Made by a program: the position numbers and the translations under genes. Under the pieces are notes generated by a model that did no database searches, was not told the DNA's origin, and worked only from the letters and a program-made list of their open reading frames with translations. From Bacteroides oleiciplenus YIT 12058 (GTDB taxonomy: Bacteria; Bacteroidota; Bacteroidia; Bacteroidales; Bacteroidaceae): a DNA stretch of 64,000 nt. Location: assembly GCF_000315485.1 (NCBI RefSeq), contig NZ_JH992943.1:1-64000 (forward strand). Reading direction: 5' to 3'. Below are positions 41,959 through 50,570 of the stretch, in pieces (within the stretch, counting starts at the first letter, position 1; every line of letters starts with the position of its first letter).

Positions 41959-43251
41959 TTACCACCTTACAAACAATACACGGGGATTGATATTGACTGA
42001 AACCCATCCCCAATCTTGCCAACTTTTATGATTGCCACCTTTCACTACGTCCATAGTCTCTGTTCCGCGCATGATGGAATATCCGGCAGAGAGCTTCACA
42101 TCTTTCATCACCGACCAGTTGATTTGGTAATCCATTTCCGAGCCTAATGCTTTCTTCAAGCCCGATAACTTTGCCGCTGTAGAGAAATGATGGTAGTTCA
42201 AGTCCATATCCACCTTATCGGAAGCACGGAAACGAACGCCCAGACGCTTGTCAAACAAACCGGGAGCATACCCGGATACAAAGTCGGAAGCATAGAAATA
42301 ATCCATGGCACCATAGAATTTATGGTGCGTGCCATACAGAGGGTTGAAGGCTTTATATTTATCGCTACCACCGCTGTTGCCACTCAGATAATCGGCGCTT
42401 GCCACTATCGTCCAAGTAGGTTCAAGGCTGCTCGATGCGAAAGCATAAGCCACTTGCAGGCTTGCCATAAAAGCAGATACCTTTTCCGCATTCAGATTTT
42501 TACCCATCTGGTAGTAGAAAGCACCGTCCACATTCCAGCCGTTATCCTTATAAGTAATATAAGTTCCCATCGTTTGCAGATAACGGGTGTGAGATTCTTT
42601 AGTGGCGGCATCACCGGTTTCCATACCCAGATTCATGAACAATAAAGATGCATCGAAAGAAGTATAGCTGGAGAAATAATGATACCAGAACGTCTGCATA
42701 TTCTTATAGGGCTGCGCGCCGTTTTGCTGATAGTAGGTACCGCCTATTTTAGTCTCATCATTCTGATTGAAGGCGAGAATAAGATGCAGTTGATTGTTGG
42801 GGTTGGCATAGCCCAGTTTCAATGCATCATGGTAGCGTCCGGCTATGTTCCAGTCCAGTCCTCCCAAGATGCGTTCATCATCATAAACAAGACTTTGACG
42901 TCCCAGTTGGGCAAAGAATCCTTCACCGAAGTTCAGTTTGGCCCATGCCTCGTTCATAATGAAACGGCCGTTCTTGTCAATCTGCGGATCCTGTCCCCAT
43001 ACACCAACGTGCTGTGCAGAAATCTTCATCTGCAAGTCAGAACGCTTGTACTCCATAGAGAGGCGTGCACGGTTGTTGATGAACCCCGCAGGCTCCTCCC
43101 CTTCATTGCGGGGAACCAAAGCACCGTTACGATACTCTGCGCGGGGTCTGATTTGGATAGACATTGAAAATTCATTCTCTTTTTCTGTAGTTTGCGTATA
43201 CGCCATGCTTGGCAAAAGCATGAGAAGCATTGCCCAATAAGTAGTTTTCAT
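41959..43251 (-). CDS. Alginate-export-type outer-membrane porin in the nrf operon
   Basis: 430 residues with a signal peptide (LLPSMAYTQ) and a beta-barrel-like sequence similar to the alginate_export domain family (RPRAEYRNG, GRQSLVYDDERILGGLDWNIAGR). The last gene of the leftward nrfH-nrfA-ResB-CcsA-porin set, 8 bases after ccsA. In this context it may give nitrite or another small anion access to the periplasm; alginate itself is not implied. The last residues are FVRW, close to the usual aromatic end. Confidence 0.8.
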   Translation of the reverse strand: MKTTYWAMLLMLLPSMAYTQTTEKENEFSMSIQIRPRAEYRNGALVPRNEGEEPAGFINNRARLSMEYKRSDLQMKISAQHVGVWGQDPQIDKNGRFIMNEAWAKLNFGEGFFAQLGRQSLVYDDERILGGLDWNIAGRYHDALKLGYANPNNQLHLILAFNQNDETKIGGTYYQQNGAQPYKNMQTFWYHYFSSYTSFDASLLFMNLGMETGDAATKESHTRYLQTMGTYITYKDNGWNVDGAFYYQMGKNLNAEKVSAFMASLQVAYAFASSSLEPTWTIVASADYLSGNSGGSDKYKAFNPLYGTHHKFYGAMDYFYASDFVSGYAPGLFDKRLGVRFRASDKVDMDLNYHHFSTAAKLSGLKKALGSEMDYQINWSVMKDVKLSAGYSIMRGTETMDVVKGGNHKSWQDWGWVSVNINPRVLFVRW

Positions 43252-43259
43252 AATGATTA

Positions 43260-44051
43260 TCAGTTTAAATTATAAGTATGAATACTCGCTCCCTGTGCGG
43301 AAGGCAGGTAGTTGATGCCATACCAGCACATTTGCAGTAAAACAAATGATATCAGAAGTAATATTAAAGCCCTGCGATGCAGCAGCGGTTTGCCGAGCCG
43401 GAAATGTATATATATAAGGTAAGAGAACCAAGTGGCAGCCGCCCATGTTTCTTTCGGGTCCCACGACCAGTAATGTCCCCAAGCCTCCTTAGCCCATACA
43501 GCACCTGAAAGCATACCCAATGTCATAAATGCCAGACCTACGTAAGTCAGGTTATCGCACAAGTCCATTTCCCTGCTCTCAATCGGTTTCTTCTTGAACC
43601 ATAGCAGATAAATGGCCATCACCGCAGCCGCTCCCAACATAGCATAAGCAAACATATACACTATGACATGAGGCGTAAACCACGGACTTTGCAAAGCTGG
43701 CATCAGGGTTTTGTTGTGTATCTCCGGTTTGAAGATATTGATACAGATAAATACCAATGATAGGATAAAGCTGAAACTAAGTATCCACTTATACCTCCAG
43801 CGACTATACGTGATAAGTCCGGCCAACGGAAGGAAGAAAGAATACCACAGGCGGGTCTCTCCCATCGTTCGCATAGGCGGGCGTTCCAGCGAAATCCACA
43901 TACCCACAATGAAGCAGAAGAAAATGGCAAGTCCTATCAGAGTAAGCCCGCCCGCTATCACCGGTTTTCTCCCTCGCCAGGCGGCAAACGCGCCGAAGCC
44001 CCAGAAGTGCAGGGCAGCAATGGCAAACGGTACAAAATAATCCCACGTCAT
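43260..44051 (-). CDS. ccsA: CcsA-type haem handling protein for nitrite reductase
   Basis: 263 residues with about eight membrane helices and the WWD-like haem motif WGHYWSWDPKETWAAATWFSY. With the ResB partner it exports haem and joins it to apocytochromes. The four-base overlap with the ResB gene (ATGA) suggests a stable complex. The set belongs to nrfHA, whose NrfA carries one lysine-ligated CXXCK haem; a dedicated lyase is known for such sites in Wolinella (NrfI), so specialisation for CWTCK is likely but unproved. Confidence 0.9.
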   Translation of the reverse strand: MTWDYFVPFAIAALHFWGFGAFAAWRGRKPVIAGGLTLIGLAIFFCFIVGMWISLERPPMRTMGETRLWYSFFLPLAGLITYSRWRYKWILSFSFILSLVFICINIFKPEIHNKTLMPALQSPWFTPHVIVYMFAYAMLGAAAVMAIYLLWFKKKPIESREMDLCDNLTYVGLAFMTLGMLSGAVWAKEAWGHYWSWDPKETWAAATWFSYLIYIHFRLGKPLLHRRALILLLISFVLLQMCWYGINYLPSAQGASIHTYNLN

Positions 44052-45280
44052 TCAGCGTCCTCCTCTTTTCTTTTTTGTGCGTTAATAAACAAACAGACAG
44101 CACCAAGCATCATCATAACGATACCTGTATAAACAGCCGGCAACCACGGATCACGAACCAACTCGAAAACGCTGATGTCGCTCCAGCGTCCTTTCGTGTC
44201 ATCATAACTCAATTGGTAGATGTTCCATCCCGCCACATTCAGGGGGTGGTTCACTGCAATCGTATCTTCCAGTGTCTTGCCATCTTCCGTATAAACTTTC
44301 ACTGTCGATGCAAAGCGTTGCGGCTCACGTTCCGGCATAATAAGGCTTGTCAATGAGTCAAGGCGCAATGCCTTATAAGGGAAAATGAAACTGCCGCAAC
44401 TCACCCAACCTTCTTTCGTAGCTTTCGTCTTCTTGTTCAGAGCTTGCAGATAAACGGCATACGTGGCACCTACGGAATGGAATTCGGTAAATTTCAATGT
44501 ATCTTCCGTGGCGATGGAAGCCGCCCACGGGATAGTCTGCCGGATAGATACCAACCAATCAGCCAACTGTCCATCCGTCACACCTTCTTCAAGCAACAGA
44601 TGTTCAGGTGCTTTTTCGGGTAATGTGCGTCCTGTTTCATTGTCAATCAACATCAGTTTTGGAGGATATTCGTCAATTGTGAAATCTTTCAACTCGATGG
44701 CCAGCGGAAGTTCTATCAACTTACCGTGTTCATCGGTTGCCCGCCACTCGGCATTGTCTATACGGGTAGTCATCCGCAACCTGTGCATATCAGCGTTGCC
44801 TAAAGTTGCCGTAACCAAAGCAATAAACAGCCCGGCATGATTCAACAGAAAAGAAAGCTTCTTCCACTTGAAAGGAAATCCTGCACGGAGTGTAGTCAGC
44901 CCCAGCACTATCACCAACCATATATAGAGCAACACGAAAGGCCATGCCGAAAGCATCCGTGAAAATCCCAATACATCCGCCGGATGCCCGGAAGGAGTCT
45001 GGCGAATGAGTCCCATCACCACTGTAATGCCCGCTACCCACAGAAGGGAAGACACCGCTGCCGTATAATGGCTCATCCATCCAAAGAAATAAACGCGCTT
45101 GCGCAGGCAATGCATAGCTACTATTCCGGCCAGATACACCACCAATACAATGATGTTAACCGGATAGGCAAACAAACTCCAGTGTATCTCGCCTATAGTC
45201 ACCTGCAATAGCAGGCCCGTCAACAGCAGACCTGCGCCAATCAAGCAGCCTTCTTTATATCCCCACGGTCTGTTCCACAT
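44048..45280 (-). CDS. ResB/CcsB-like cytochrome c assembly protein
   Basis: 410 residues. Four membrane helices in the N-terminal half (about 12-160) and one near the C-terminus (about 375-400) flank a periplasmic domain with HLLLEEGVTDGQLADWLV and a conserved NVAGWNIYQLSYD. It is the second half of a split Ccs system whose CcsA gene follows with overlapping start and stop. It lies 11 bases downstream of nrfA, and the order is the same as in other nrf operons of Bacteroidetes/epsilonproteobacteria. Confidence 0.85.
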   Translation of the reverse strand: MWNRPWGYKEGCLIGAGLLLTGLLLQVTIGEIHWSLFAYPVNIIVLVVYLAGIVAMHCLRKRVYFFGWMSHYTAAVSSLLWVAGITVVMGLIRQTPSGHPADVLGFSRMLSAWPFVLLYIWLVIVLGLTTLRAGFPFKWKKLSFLLNHAGLFIALVTATLGNADMHRLRMTTRIDNAEWRATDEHGKLIELPLAIELKDFTIDEYPPKLMLIDNETGRTLPEKAPEHLLLEEGVTDGQLADWLVSIRQTIPWAASIATEDTLKFTEFHSVGATYAVYLQALNKKTKATKEGWVSCGSFIFPYKALRLDSLTSLIMPEREPQRFASTVKVYTEDGKTLEDTIAVNHPLNVAGWNIYQLSYDDTKGRWSDISVFELVRDPWLPAVYTGIVMMMLGAVCLFINAQKRKEEDAE

Positions 45281-45291
45281 ATGCCTCTTTC

Positions 45292-46773
45292 TTATATCTG
45301 AGCCAGACGACCGTTAGCTTTCGCTTTCTCCAACCAGGCGGGTACGGTTGTCTTCAGGAACTTGTCCTTAGCAGCTCTTTCCGCATCCATATCCAGGCCG
45401 ATATAGTGTTGTGCCTTGTCTTTAGTAGAGATATCCGGCATGGGCACATCGTCCGTATAGCCGTGTTTAGCCAACACTTTCGATACAGCCAGACGGGCTT
45501 GCATAGCCTTGTCCAGTCCGTGTGAAAGGATACGCTGAATTTCTTGCGGAGCATGGAAAGCGCCGCCATGAGAAGCCACACCGAAATCCCAACGCCACTG
45601 AGCCTGGCGGATAAGGGCGAGCACATCCTTCATCTGATCATCCGTAGCACCCTTGTCCCAGGCAAACTTAGCCTCAATGTGAGCTTTGGCAAGTTCCTGT
45701 TCCAGACGGTTACGGATTTCGTTAGCCTTACGCTGACGTTCGTACACATTATTACGCAATGTCGCTTCACTCTCACGATGGCAAGTCTGGCAAGTGCGGT
45801 CAATCATCGCCAACGGACTTTGAATGTGATGGTCGCTGAACTTCACGCCCCCCTCACTCTTATAAGGCATGTGGCAATCGGCACAAGAAACGCCTCTCTG
45901 CCCGTGAATCCCCATCTGGGCAATTTCATAATCGGGATGCTGTGCTTTTAATATCGGTGCACGACTCAGTTTATGAATATAGTCGTAGAAACCTTCATTA
46001 TCATAATAAGCCTCCATATCTTCCACTGTGAAGCCCTTATCCCAAGGGAAAGTCAGATACTTGCCATCCCCCTTGAAGTAATATTCCACATGGCACTGCG
46101 CACATACCAGCGAACGCATTTCCTGCGGAGTAGCTTTCGTGATGTCCCTTCCCTGACGTGCGAAAGCCTCAATCAAAGCCGGGCGACTGATATGCAGATT
46201 CATATTCTCCGGTTCGTGGCAATCGGCACATCCGATAGGATTCACTATTTCAGAACCCATGGCACCCCACTTATTATTATAGAAAGCATCCACACCAACA
46301 GCTTCCATCATGCGGGGAACATCCGGGCTCTTGCACGTCCAGCAAGTAGAAGGTTGCGGACCGTCTTCCGCCGTGGCAGGCGCACCCGTACGGAGGCTTG
46401 CCGTGATGTCTTCAATCGCGTGCATATGTCCGCGGGGGGTGGAATAATCTTTAGAGAAGGCATATCCCGCCCACAGAATCACCATTTCGGGACGTTGCTC
46501 CAACACATCAACGGCGATGTTTCCGTTGAACTCGCTTTGGAAATCAGTCTTTGCCGTCTCCGTCCAGGTCTGGTATTCACGGGGAAAATCATCCTTAAAG
46601 ACTTCATTACGGGCTTCGATGCCTGTAATGACGGTCTTGCGGTTATTAAACACGCTTGCCAGTTCCGCCCGTCGCTCCGTCAGTGCGGAAACACATAATC
46701 CTAATACAAACACGACCACCATCGAACCACCGAACAGCAGCCAGCCTTGCCATGATTTCAATTTCTTTTCCAT
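45292..46773 (-). CDS. nrfA: Cytochrome c nitrite reductase, catalytic subunit
   Basis: 493 residues with an N-terminal membrane/signal helix. Five haem motifs are visible: CWTCK (about 144-148, the lysine-ligated catalytic haem), CADCH (182-186), CAQCH (224-228), CADCH (297-301) and CQTCH (328-332). Active-site features such as YHP-type Tyr and HGQRGVSCADCHMPY are present. It reduces nitrite to ammonium with six electrons in the periplasm, using electrons from NrfH. It is encoded 27 bases after nrfH, followed by ResB and CcsA genes for its haem assembly. Confidence 0.97.
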   Translation of the reverse strand: MEKKLKSWQGWLLFGGSMVVVFVLGLCVSALTERRAELASVFNNRKTVITGIEARNEVFKDDFPREYQTWTETAKTDFQSEFNGNIAVDVLEQRPEMVILWAGYAFSKDYSTPRGHMHAIEDITASLRTGAPATAEDGPQPSTCWTCKSPDVPRMMEAVGVDAFYNNKWGAMGSEIVNPIGCADCHEPENMNLHISRPALIEAFARQGRDITKATPQEMRSLVCAQCHVEYYFKGDGKYLTFPWDKGFTVEDMEAYYDNEGFYDYIHKLSRAPILKAQHPDYEIAQMGIHGQRGVSCADCHMPYKSEGGVKFSDHHIQSPLAMIDRTCQTCHRESEATLRNNVYERQRKANEIRNRLEQELAKAHIEAKFAWDKGATDDQMKDVLALIRQAQWRWDFGVASHGGAFHAPQEIQRILSHGLDKAMQARLAVSKVLAKHGYTDDVPMPDISTKDKAQHYIGLDMDAERAAKDKFLKTTVPAWLEKAKANGRLAQI

Positions 46774-46800
46774 AAGTATATTGATTTTATTTCATTTTCA

Positions 46801-47391
46801 TTATTTCTTCAGCATCTTTTGTAGCCACTCGGGCACAGGCGACTCGGGATAAGGAACCAACGCATTGGGCGTAGCCGACAATGAATTCTTTCCGCCATGC
46901 GGCACATCACGGTGGCAGTCCCAGCAAGCCTTTCCCTCTCCCACCTGAGACATCATGTAGTCTATTTTTCCGGTCTTCACAAATTCCGTGTTCAGTTGCG
47001 TATGGCAACGGATACAGTTGTTCATGATTACCTCCGAACTGGCTCCATGAGCCTTGATGACCTGCGGCTCGCTCTTGGTGAGGAAAGCCGCCACGTGCTT
47101 CATACCGTCCACCCCTTTGAACGTCCATTTCTTGACGGCATTCTCATGAGGAACATGACAGTCATTACAAGTGGCATCACGACTATGCGAACTATGGAAC
47201 CAGGTGGCATAATAAGGTGCCATGATGTGGCAGTTCACGCATGCCGACGGATCATCCCCCAGATAGGTATGCGCCCGCAGCAGATACATGAACAAGCCTC
47301 CCCCGCCCACAACAATGCCACAGATGACAATCGCGGCCACTTTCCATTTGTACGAAGGTAAAAACCTGTTTATAAATGACAATTTCTTCAT
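46801..47391 (-). CDS. nrfH: Tetra-haem quinol dehydrogenase of nitrite reductase
   Basis: 196 residues of the NapC/NrfH family: one N-terminal membrane helix (about 18-40) and four haem motifs CVNCH (51-55), CNDCH (75-79), CIRCH (126-130) and CWDCH (156-160). It takes electrons from menaquinol in the membrane and passes them to NrfA. First gene of the leftward operon. A -7 box TACTTTTG and a palindrome at -40 are upstream. Confidence 0.95.
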   Translation of the reverse strand: MKKLSFINRFLPSYKWKVAAIVICGIVVGGGGLFMYLLRAHTYLGDDPSACVNCHIMAPYYATWFHSSHSRDATCNDCHVPHENAVKKWTFKGVDGMKHVAAFLTKSEPQVIKAHGASSEVIMNNCIRCHTQLNTEFVKTGKIDYMMSQVGEGKACWDCHRDVPHGGKNSLSATPNALVPYPESPVPEWLQKMLKK

Positions 47392-47409
47392 AGGAAATAG
47401 TATTTTTCA

Positions 47410-47417
47410 CAAAAGTA
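47410..47417 (-). promoter_or_regulatory. -7 promoter box for nrfHA operon
   Basis: The minus strand reads TACTTTTG, a full match to TAnnTTTG, 19 bases upstream of the nrfH ATG. Confidence 0.55.
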
Positions 47418-47438
47418 GCGGGTTTATTTTTTAAAAAG

Positions 47439-47454
47439 TGTAATAATGATTACA
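47439..47454. promoter_or_regulatory. Palindrome TGTAATAATGATTACA at nrfH promoter
   Basis: Perfect inverted repeat TGTAAT-N4-ATTACA, centre 33 bases from the -7 box centre of the nrfH promoter, that is near -40. This fits a class II Crp/Fnr activator site. It differs in base sequence from the hcp palindrome. Confidence 0.6.
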
Positions 47455-47552
47455 TCTTTTGCATAGTTTTGCGCTATCTTTACATAGTTTCGTTGAGTAA
47501 TTATCCACCCTCATCCGTATATTCTTTAAACACCTAATGTTATTGATAGAAT

Positions 47553-50303
47553 ATGAAAGCACTTAGTTTATTGATATGCCTTCTTTTTTCAGGAATATTA
47601 CAGGCCCAGGAGGTAAAAATCGCCTTCCAGCAGCAGTTGCCGGACAGCCATCCGCGTTACCTGACAGACAGCGACGGTAAGAGTGAAACCCTGAATCTGA
47701 TAGAAAAAGAAGATTGGGCAAAAGACGTATTTGAGAAATTGAAAAGGCGAACCGATCTTTATGCTAACCTAACAGACGCCCAACCGGACTGGTTACTTTC
47801 GCGCCTTGCCATGTATTGGAAGTCTCATGCTACGGATGTATATATAAAAGGTGAAACCTTCGACCATGCCGGAGGTGAAAAAGCACCGGCACCCACCGTT
47901 CGCTACACCGGTACGCGCGGCACATTTGCCACCCACGGACGTCCCCGTCTGGAAGATGTAGTGCCATACGATGACGATGCGGAAGGAAATGTGACCTTCT
48001 GTAACAATGCCTTGCCCGGCCGCCCTATGGAGAGTGTACATCCTTCTAAAACCGGACGCAACATTGAGAGCCTGAACCGTGAAATCATGGGTATAGCCCG
48101 TGATGCAGCCTTCCTCTACTGGCTTACCGGAGAAGAAAGATATGCAAAACTCGCCGCCGGAGTATTCGACACCTATATGACTGGTATCTATTACCGGAAT
48201 GTTCCCATCGACCTCAACCACGGCCATCAGCAAACGCTGGTAGGAATGAGTTCTTTCGAGGTTATTCATGAAGATATTCTTTATGATATCGTTCCCCTTT
48301 ACGATTTCCTGTATGATTACCTGAATGCCCGGCATACCGACAAGATGGATATATACGCAGGAGCTTTCAAGAAATGGGCGGATAATATCATTGCAAACGG
48401 TGTTCCTCACAACAACTGGAACCTGATGCAGGCTCGCTATGTCATGAATATCGGTATGATACTGGAAAACAATAAGCAATATGCCGATGGTAAAGGACGC
48501 GAATATTACATTGATTATGTACTCAATCGCTCCAGTATCCGCCAATGGAGTCTGACAAAATTAGCTGATTATGGCTTCGATCCGCAGACAGGTATCTGGG
48601 CCGAATGTCCCGGATACAGCAATGTAGTACTGAATGACTACACCAGTTTTGCTACCCTCTTCGACCGGAATCTGAATTATAACCTGGTGGAAGCAATGCC
48701 GGTTCTCTCTAAAGCAGTAGCCGCTACTCCGCAATATTTATTCCCCAACCGGATGATCTGTGGTTTTGGCGATACCCACCCGGGATATCTGAACACCAAC
48801 CCTATATCCCGCATGATACGAAATGCACAGCACAATGGAAAGAAAGAGCAGGAAGAATATTTCACTGCCATGCTGAAATGCTTCCATCCCGATGCGGGAA
48901 AAAACAAAGACAATAAAAAAAGTGTCCCCGTCTCTATCAGTTCTTTCTTTGATGAAAAGCCATTGGAACTGAATCCTAATATCGAAGCCGGAAAAATAGA
49001 ACAATATGTCTCTCCCCTCTTTTATGCACCGAACGTTTCCTGGCTGGTACAACGAAACGGAATGAATCCCCGTCACAGCCTTATGATATCCCTGAATGCC
49101 AGTGAAGGAAACCACATGCATGCCAATGGCATATCCATGGAGCTTTACGGTAAGGGATATGTCCTGGCTCCTGATGCCGGAATTGGCCTCTATTTATACA
49201 GTGGGCTGGATTATCTGGAATATTACTCTCAATTTCCCAGCCATAACACGGTATGCGTAGACGGCATTTCCAGTTATCCGGTTATGAAAAGTAATCACTC
49301 CTTCAATCTTAAATCCAGTTTTCCTGTTTCTTCCGAACCGGGAAAAGCTTTCACTGCTGTAACCTATAGCGACGTTTCTTTCCGTGAACCGGAAAGCCGT
49401 GCCGACCAGACCCGTATGATGAGCATTGTCACTACCGGTCCGGAAACCGGTTATTATGTAGATATCTTCCGTAGCCGGAAAGAACGCGGCGGTGATAAAA
49501 TGCATGATTATTTCTACCATAATCTGGGGCAAACCCTAACACTGACAGGCACAGACGGTGCAGACCTGAATCTGCAACCCACCGAAGAACTGGCCTTTGC
49601 AGGTGCCCACCTTTATGCTTATTCTTATATCTATGATAAAAAGTCGGCTACTACTGACAAAGATATAAAAGCTACATTTACCATTGCCATGCCCGACAAG
49701 GACGATATTTCAATGAACTTATGGATGAAAGGAGAAACAGACCGGGAAATTTTCACCGCCCTGTCTCCCATGACGGAAGGGCTGAGCCGTACTCCGGGTA
49801 TGCCTTATAACATAAAAGAACAACCCACACTGACCTTCGTAGCCCGCCAGCAGGGAGAAGCCTGGAACCGCCCGTTCGTAGCCATCTACGAACCTTCGTC
49901 GCAGAAAGAACCCGGCTGCATTTCCGAAGTCAGTTTCCCAGAAGTAAAAAGCAAAACGACCGGCAGTACCGTCAGCGTATGCGTCAGACAAAAGGACGGA
50001 CGCACCGACTATATCCTTTCTTCCGACCGCCCGGAAGAAAAATGTACCAGCGGAAACATGAGTGCACAAGCCACTTATGCATTATGGGGAAACAAACAAG
50101 GAAATGACTGCATATTATTCCTAGGTAATGGCACCTTATTGAGTACCCCTAACATAACCATCAAGACGGCAACTCCTGCCAATATATTGTTGGAATATAA
50201 AGATAGAATCTGGCATTATACAGCATCAGCCAACTGTACCATCATCCTAAACAAGAAAGCATATAAACTGAAAGCATCTTCGGAAGCGATAGAGTTGAAA
50301 TAA
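47553..50303 (+). CDS. Heparinase II/III-family polysaccharide lyase-like protein
   Basis: 916 residues with signal peptide (LLFSGILQAQE). An alpha-helical toroid region (about 100-430) contains VPHNNWNLMQARYVMNIG (His 286, Asn 287/288), and the beta region (about 490-760) has the heparinase II/III signature GNHMHANGISMELYGKGY (His 521, His 523), followed by PSHNTVCVDG. This layout matches periplasmic exo-lyases acting on uronic acid glycans (heparinoid or alginate-like), but which PL family and substrate cannot be fixed. It precedes a regulator and the susCD set on the same strand, which suggests shared control. Confidence 0.8.
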   Translation: MKALSLLICLLFSGILQAQEVKIAFQQQLPDSHPRYLTDSDGKSETLNLIEKEDWAKDVFEKLKRRTDLYANLTDAQPDWLLSRLAMYWKSHATDVYIKGETFDHAGGEKAPAPTVRYTGTRGTFATHGRPRLEDVVPYDDDAEGNVTFCNNALPGRPMESVHPSKTGRNIESLNREIMGIARDAAFLYWLTGEERYAKLAAGVFDTYMTGIYYRNVPIDLNHGHQQTLVGMSSFEVIHEDILYDIVPLYDFLYDYLNARHTDKMDIYAGAFKKWADNIIANGVPHNNWNLMQARYVMNIGMILENNKQYADGKGREYYIDYVLNRSSIRQWSLTKLADYGFDPQTGIWAECPGYSNVVLNDYTSFATLFDRNLNYNLVEAMPVLSKAVAATPQYLFPNRMICGFGDTHPGYLNTNPISRMIRNAQHNGKKEQEEYFTAMLKCFHPDAGKNKDNKKSVPVSISSFFDEKPLELNPNIEAGKIEQYVSPLFYAPNVSWLVQRNGMNPRHSLMISLNASEGNHMHANGISMELYGKGYVLAPDAGIGLYLYSGLDYLEYYSQFPSHNTVCVDGISSYPVMKSNHSFNLKSSFPVSSEPGKAFTAVTYSDVSFREPESRADQTRMMSIVTTGPETGYYVDIFRSRKERGGDKMHDYFYHNLGQTLTLTGTDGADLNLQPTEELAFAGAHLYAYSYIYDKKSATTDKDIKATFTIAMPDKDDISMNLWMKGETDREIFTALSPMTEGLSRTPGMPYNIKEQPTLTFVARQQGEAWNRPFVAIYEPSSQKEPGCISEVSFPEVKSKTTGSTVSVCVRQKDGRTDYILSSDRPEEKCTSGNMSAQATYALWGNKQGNDCILFLGNGTLLSTPNITIKTATPANILLEYKDRIWHYTASANCTIILNKKAYKLKASSEAIELK

Positions 50304-50533
50304 ACAATGATTTTTTAGTTGTTTTGTTGAGATTAATCAACGCCAAAGGTTGATTTACAACTAGTTGGTTATCAATAGTATAAAATGAGATATAATAAGG
50401 CATCGACTGAATAGGGATAAAGTAACGACTGTTTCTCAAGGCAATCCCTCTTGTAAACAACTTTACACAATCCCTAAATCAGTCATAAAATCATCATTTA
50501 TGTCAACCTGAATGCTTTTTATTCTTTTTTGCG

Positions 50534-50541
50534 TATATTTG
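50534..50541 (+). promoter_or_regulatory. -7 promoter box for propeller-type regulator
   Basis: TATATTTG is a full match to TAnnTTTG, 30 bases before the ATG at 50571. It argues against the upstream TTG start at 50529. Confidence 0.5.
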
Positions 50542-50570
50542 CTGTGCTGAAGCAAATGCATAAAAACGAA

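Noticed and set aside
45973..46698. A 241-residue plus-strand frame inside nrfA
   Set aside because: It is antisense to all five haem motifs of nrfA, and has no independent support.
47793..48545. A 250-residue minus-strand frame inside the heparinase-like gene
   Set aside because: Shadow frame of a gene with signal peptide and conserved active-site motifs.
50304..50570. Search for a terminator or small RNA after the lyase gene
   Set aside because: Only weak AT-rich repeats are present; no stable hairpin with a T tract was found.
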